A DNA stretch of 64,000 nucleotides from Astropecten irregularis (taxonomy: Eukaryota > Echinodermata > Asteroidea > Paxillosida > Astropectinidae). The notes under the pieces were generated by a model. It ran no database searches and was not told where the DNA came from. It worked only from the letters and a program-made list of their open reading frames with translations. Both the position numbers and the translations under genes were made by a program. Shown here piece after piece: positions 63,019-64,000 of the stretch. Each line of letters starts with the position of its first letter. The stretch's first letter is position 1. Location: the NCBI GenBank assembly GCA_963971285.1, contig OZ020247.1, positions 7,894,614-7,958,613 on the forward strand, written 5' to 3'.

Positions 63019-63249
63019 ACACTCCGATTCCATGTCTTTTGGTTGCCGTTCCCTTTACCTTTCTTCCTCCATGTCCTCAGTCTGGCTACTCAAACCCTTC
63101 TGGTCCTCCCTCAGTCCTTCTTTCCTCTCTTTCTCTACGCATCATGCTTGTTTGTTCCTATTCCTATATGAGGCACCTTCTAGGGAATACCTAGTCTGAG
63201 TATCACCCATTCTACTCCGTGTCACTACATACGAACGTCTGATATATCA
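63019..63249. other. Intron 3 segment, pyrimidine-rich, nothing recognised
   Basis: C/T-rich DNA (63,040-63,150) contains several acceptor-like CAG sites but no downstream frame resembling the SANT domain expected next in TADA2A. Confidence 0.4.
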
Positions 63250-63545
63250 TAATGCATGCAAATTTTATGCAACGCAGCACATCCACCAATCAGATCTGTT
63301 TTGAGAACATTTTTGTCAGGAACGTGACGGAGGATGCTGATTGTTCAATGTTGCGCATCCGCGCGGCAGCAGCTATTCATGTGATAGACGCGCTCGCCAA
63401 ACAGTACGATAGTACATGCTCCCTGATTGGTCAAAACGCAGAGCGGTCAGTGCTGGGTTGGCTTGCATAATTAATCAGGTATAATCTGCACGCATGTGAA
63501 AGACGCTCGCTCGCTGTACGGCGAGTGTGTCTATCACATAGGCTA
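63250..63545. repeat. CpG-richer segment with inverted pair, octamer and CCAAT motifs
   Basis: GTGATAGACGCGCTCGCC (63,381-63,398) faces GGCGAGTGTGTCTATCAC (63,520-63,537) with two mismatches. ATGCAAAT (an octamer) near 63,257, CCAATCAG near 63,286 and TGATTGGTC near 63,424 also occur. It could be a degenerate foldback element or an intronic regulatory segment; the sequence does not decide. Confidence 0.4.
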
Positions 63546-63629
63546 CATGTAGACTAGGGAACACCCTGCCAGGACTGAAACATCAGGAGGAAGGAGTGAT
63601 TCTACAAAGCTCTACTTTTCATCTTTTAG

Positions 63630-63830
63630 TTGTGGGGTGCCATGGCTTACATGGTCTCTGGTGTGTCGTACTCAAGGTCTTGTGGTCAGTCTACAGTTTG
63701 TGGGTTCCAATCCAGCTACAATGAGTTTGTGGTGATGCGTCCTTGGGCAAGACGCTTTGTCACATATTGCTCCTCTTCACCCAGAAGTAGATTGCCAGTG
63801 TATTACATGTGTGTGTATCAACATGGTACA
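63630..63830 (+). mobile_element. tRNA-derived SINE, copy 2, truncated
   Basis: It shares GGTCTTGTGGTCAGTCTACAG-type sequence, CCTTGGGCAAGACGCTTTGT and CACATATTGCTCCTC with copy 1. Its B box is degenerate (GGTTCCAATCC, 63,703-63,713). The match fades after CACCCAG, so the 3' half is missing. Confidence 0.75.
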
Positions 63831-64000
63831 TTTTGAATACAGCAAAATTCATCATTCATCATTCCTCACAAATATGACCAGATTTTGAAGATTTTAGACA
63901 TTTTACCTTAGGTTGCAAAATAATTGTAGAGACGTTATCTAGACTGCAGATGATTGCTCATCCCCCATGCAATATACAAAATCAGTGCTATGCAGTTAAA
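63831..64000. other. Right edge, non-coding
   Basis: It contains a short CATCATT run and AT-rich DNA; nothing further is recognised. Intron 3 of TADA2A presumably continues beyond the edge. Confidence 0.4.

Noticed and set aside
63008..63199. TADA2A exon 4 in the pyrimidine-rich stretch
   Set aside because: Several CAG acceptor-like sites occur, but none is followed by a frame resembling the SANT domain expected next.

Overview
This is a window of animal nuclear DNA, most likely from a marine deuterostome and probably an echinoderm. That assignment is an inference. It rests on the TAGGCCTA-rich non-coding DNA, short foldback elements, a tRNA-derived SINE of the kind common in echinoderms, and a typical metazoan intron/exon gene. 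Nothing in the window looks bacterial or viral.

Left 83% (1 to about 53,190, continuing at about 53,469-53,745): one head-to-tail satellite array, about 243 monomers of 217-223 bp (mode 219). All monomers face the same way and the array is open at the left edge of the window. The monomers fall into several classes arranged in higher-order repeats (HORs) that change along the array: a mixed zone (1-7.2 kb), a 2,622-bp 12-mer zone (7.2-18.1 kb), a 1,045-bp 5-mer zone containing a monomer with a 53-bp deletion (18.1-28.8 kb), a 2,802-bp tandem duplication (28.8-34.4 kb), a 2,413-bp 11-mer (34.2-39.0 kb), a 3,292-bp 15-mer (39.0-44.3 kb), a 655-bp 3-mer zone (44.5-50.2 kb) and a mixed right edge. 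One class of monomer ends carries a perfect 14-bp palindrome, GACAGCGCGCTGTC, and the other class carries a broken version. The repeated open frames in the array are not genes.

Right edge of the array (53.0-53.75 kb): a foldback MITE has replaced part of one of the last monomers, and the array stops one monomer later.

Right flank (53.75-64 kb): this DNA is dense in short mobile elements around the 5' end of one real gene. That gene is TADA2A, the SAGA-type transcriptional adaptor 2-alpha, on the + strand. Exons 2 and 3 (59,384-59,514 and 61,614-61,673) encode a complete eight-ligand ZZ zinc finger. A probable exon 1 at 57,476-57,479 (ATG plus one base) joins exon 2 in perfect phase. The rest of the gene lies beyond the right edge. 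Its introns hold TTAA-flanked, Kolobok-like palindromic elements, another large hairpin, two tRNA-type SINE copies and the 3' end of a non-LTR retrotransposon. No tRNA, rRNA, CRISPR array or prokaryotic feature was seen.
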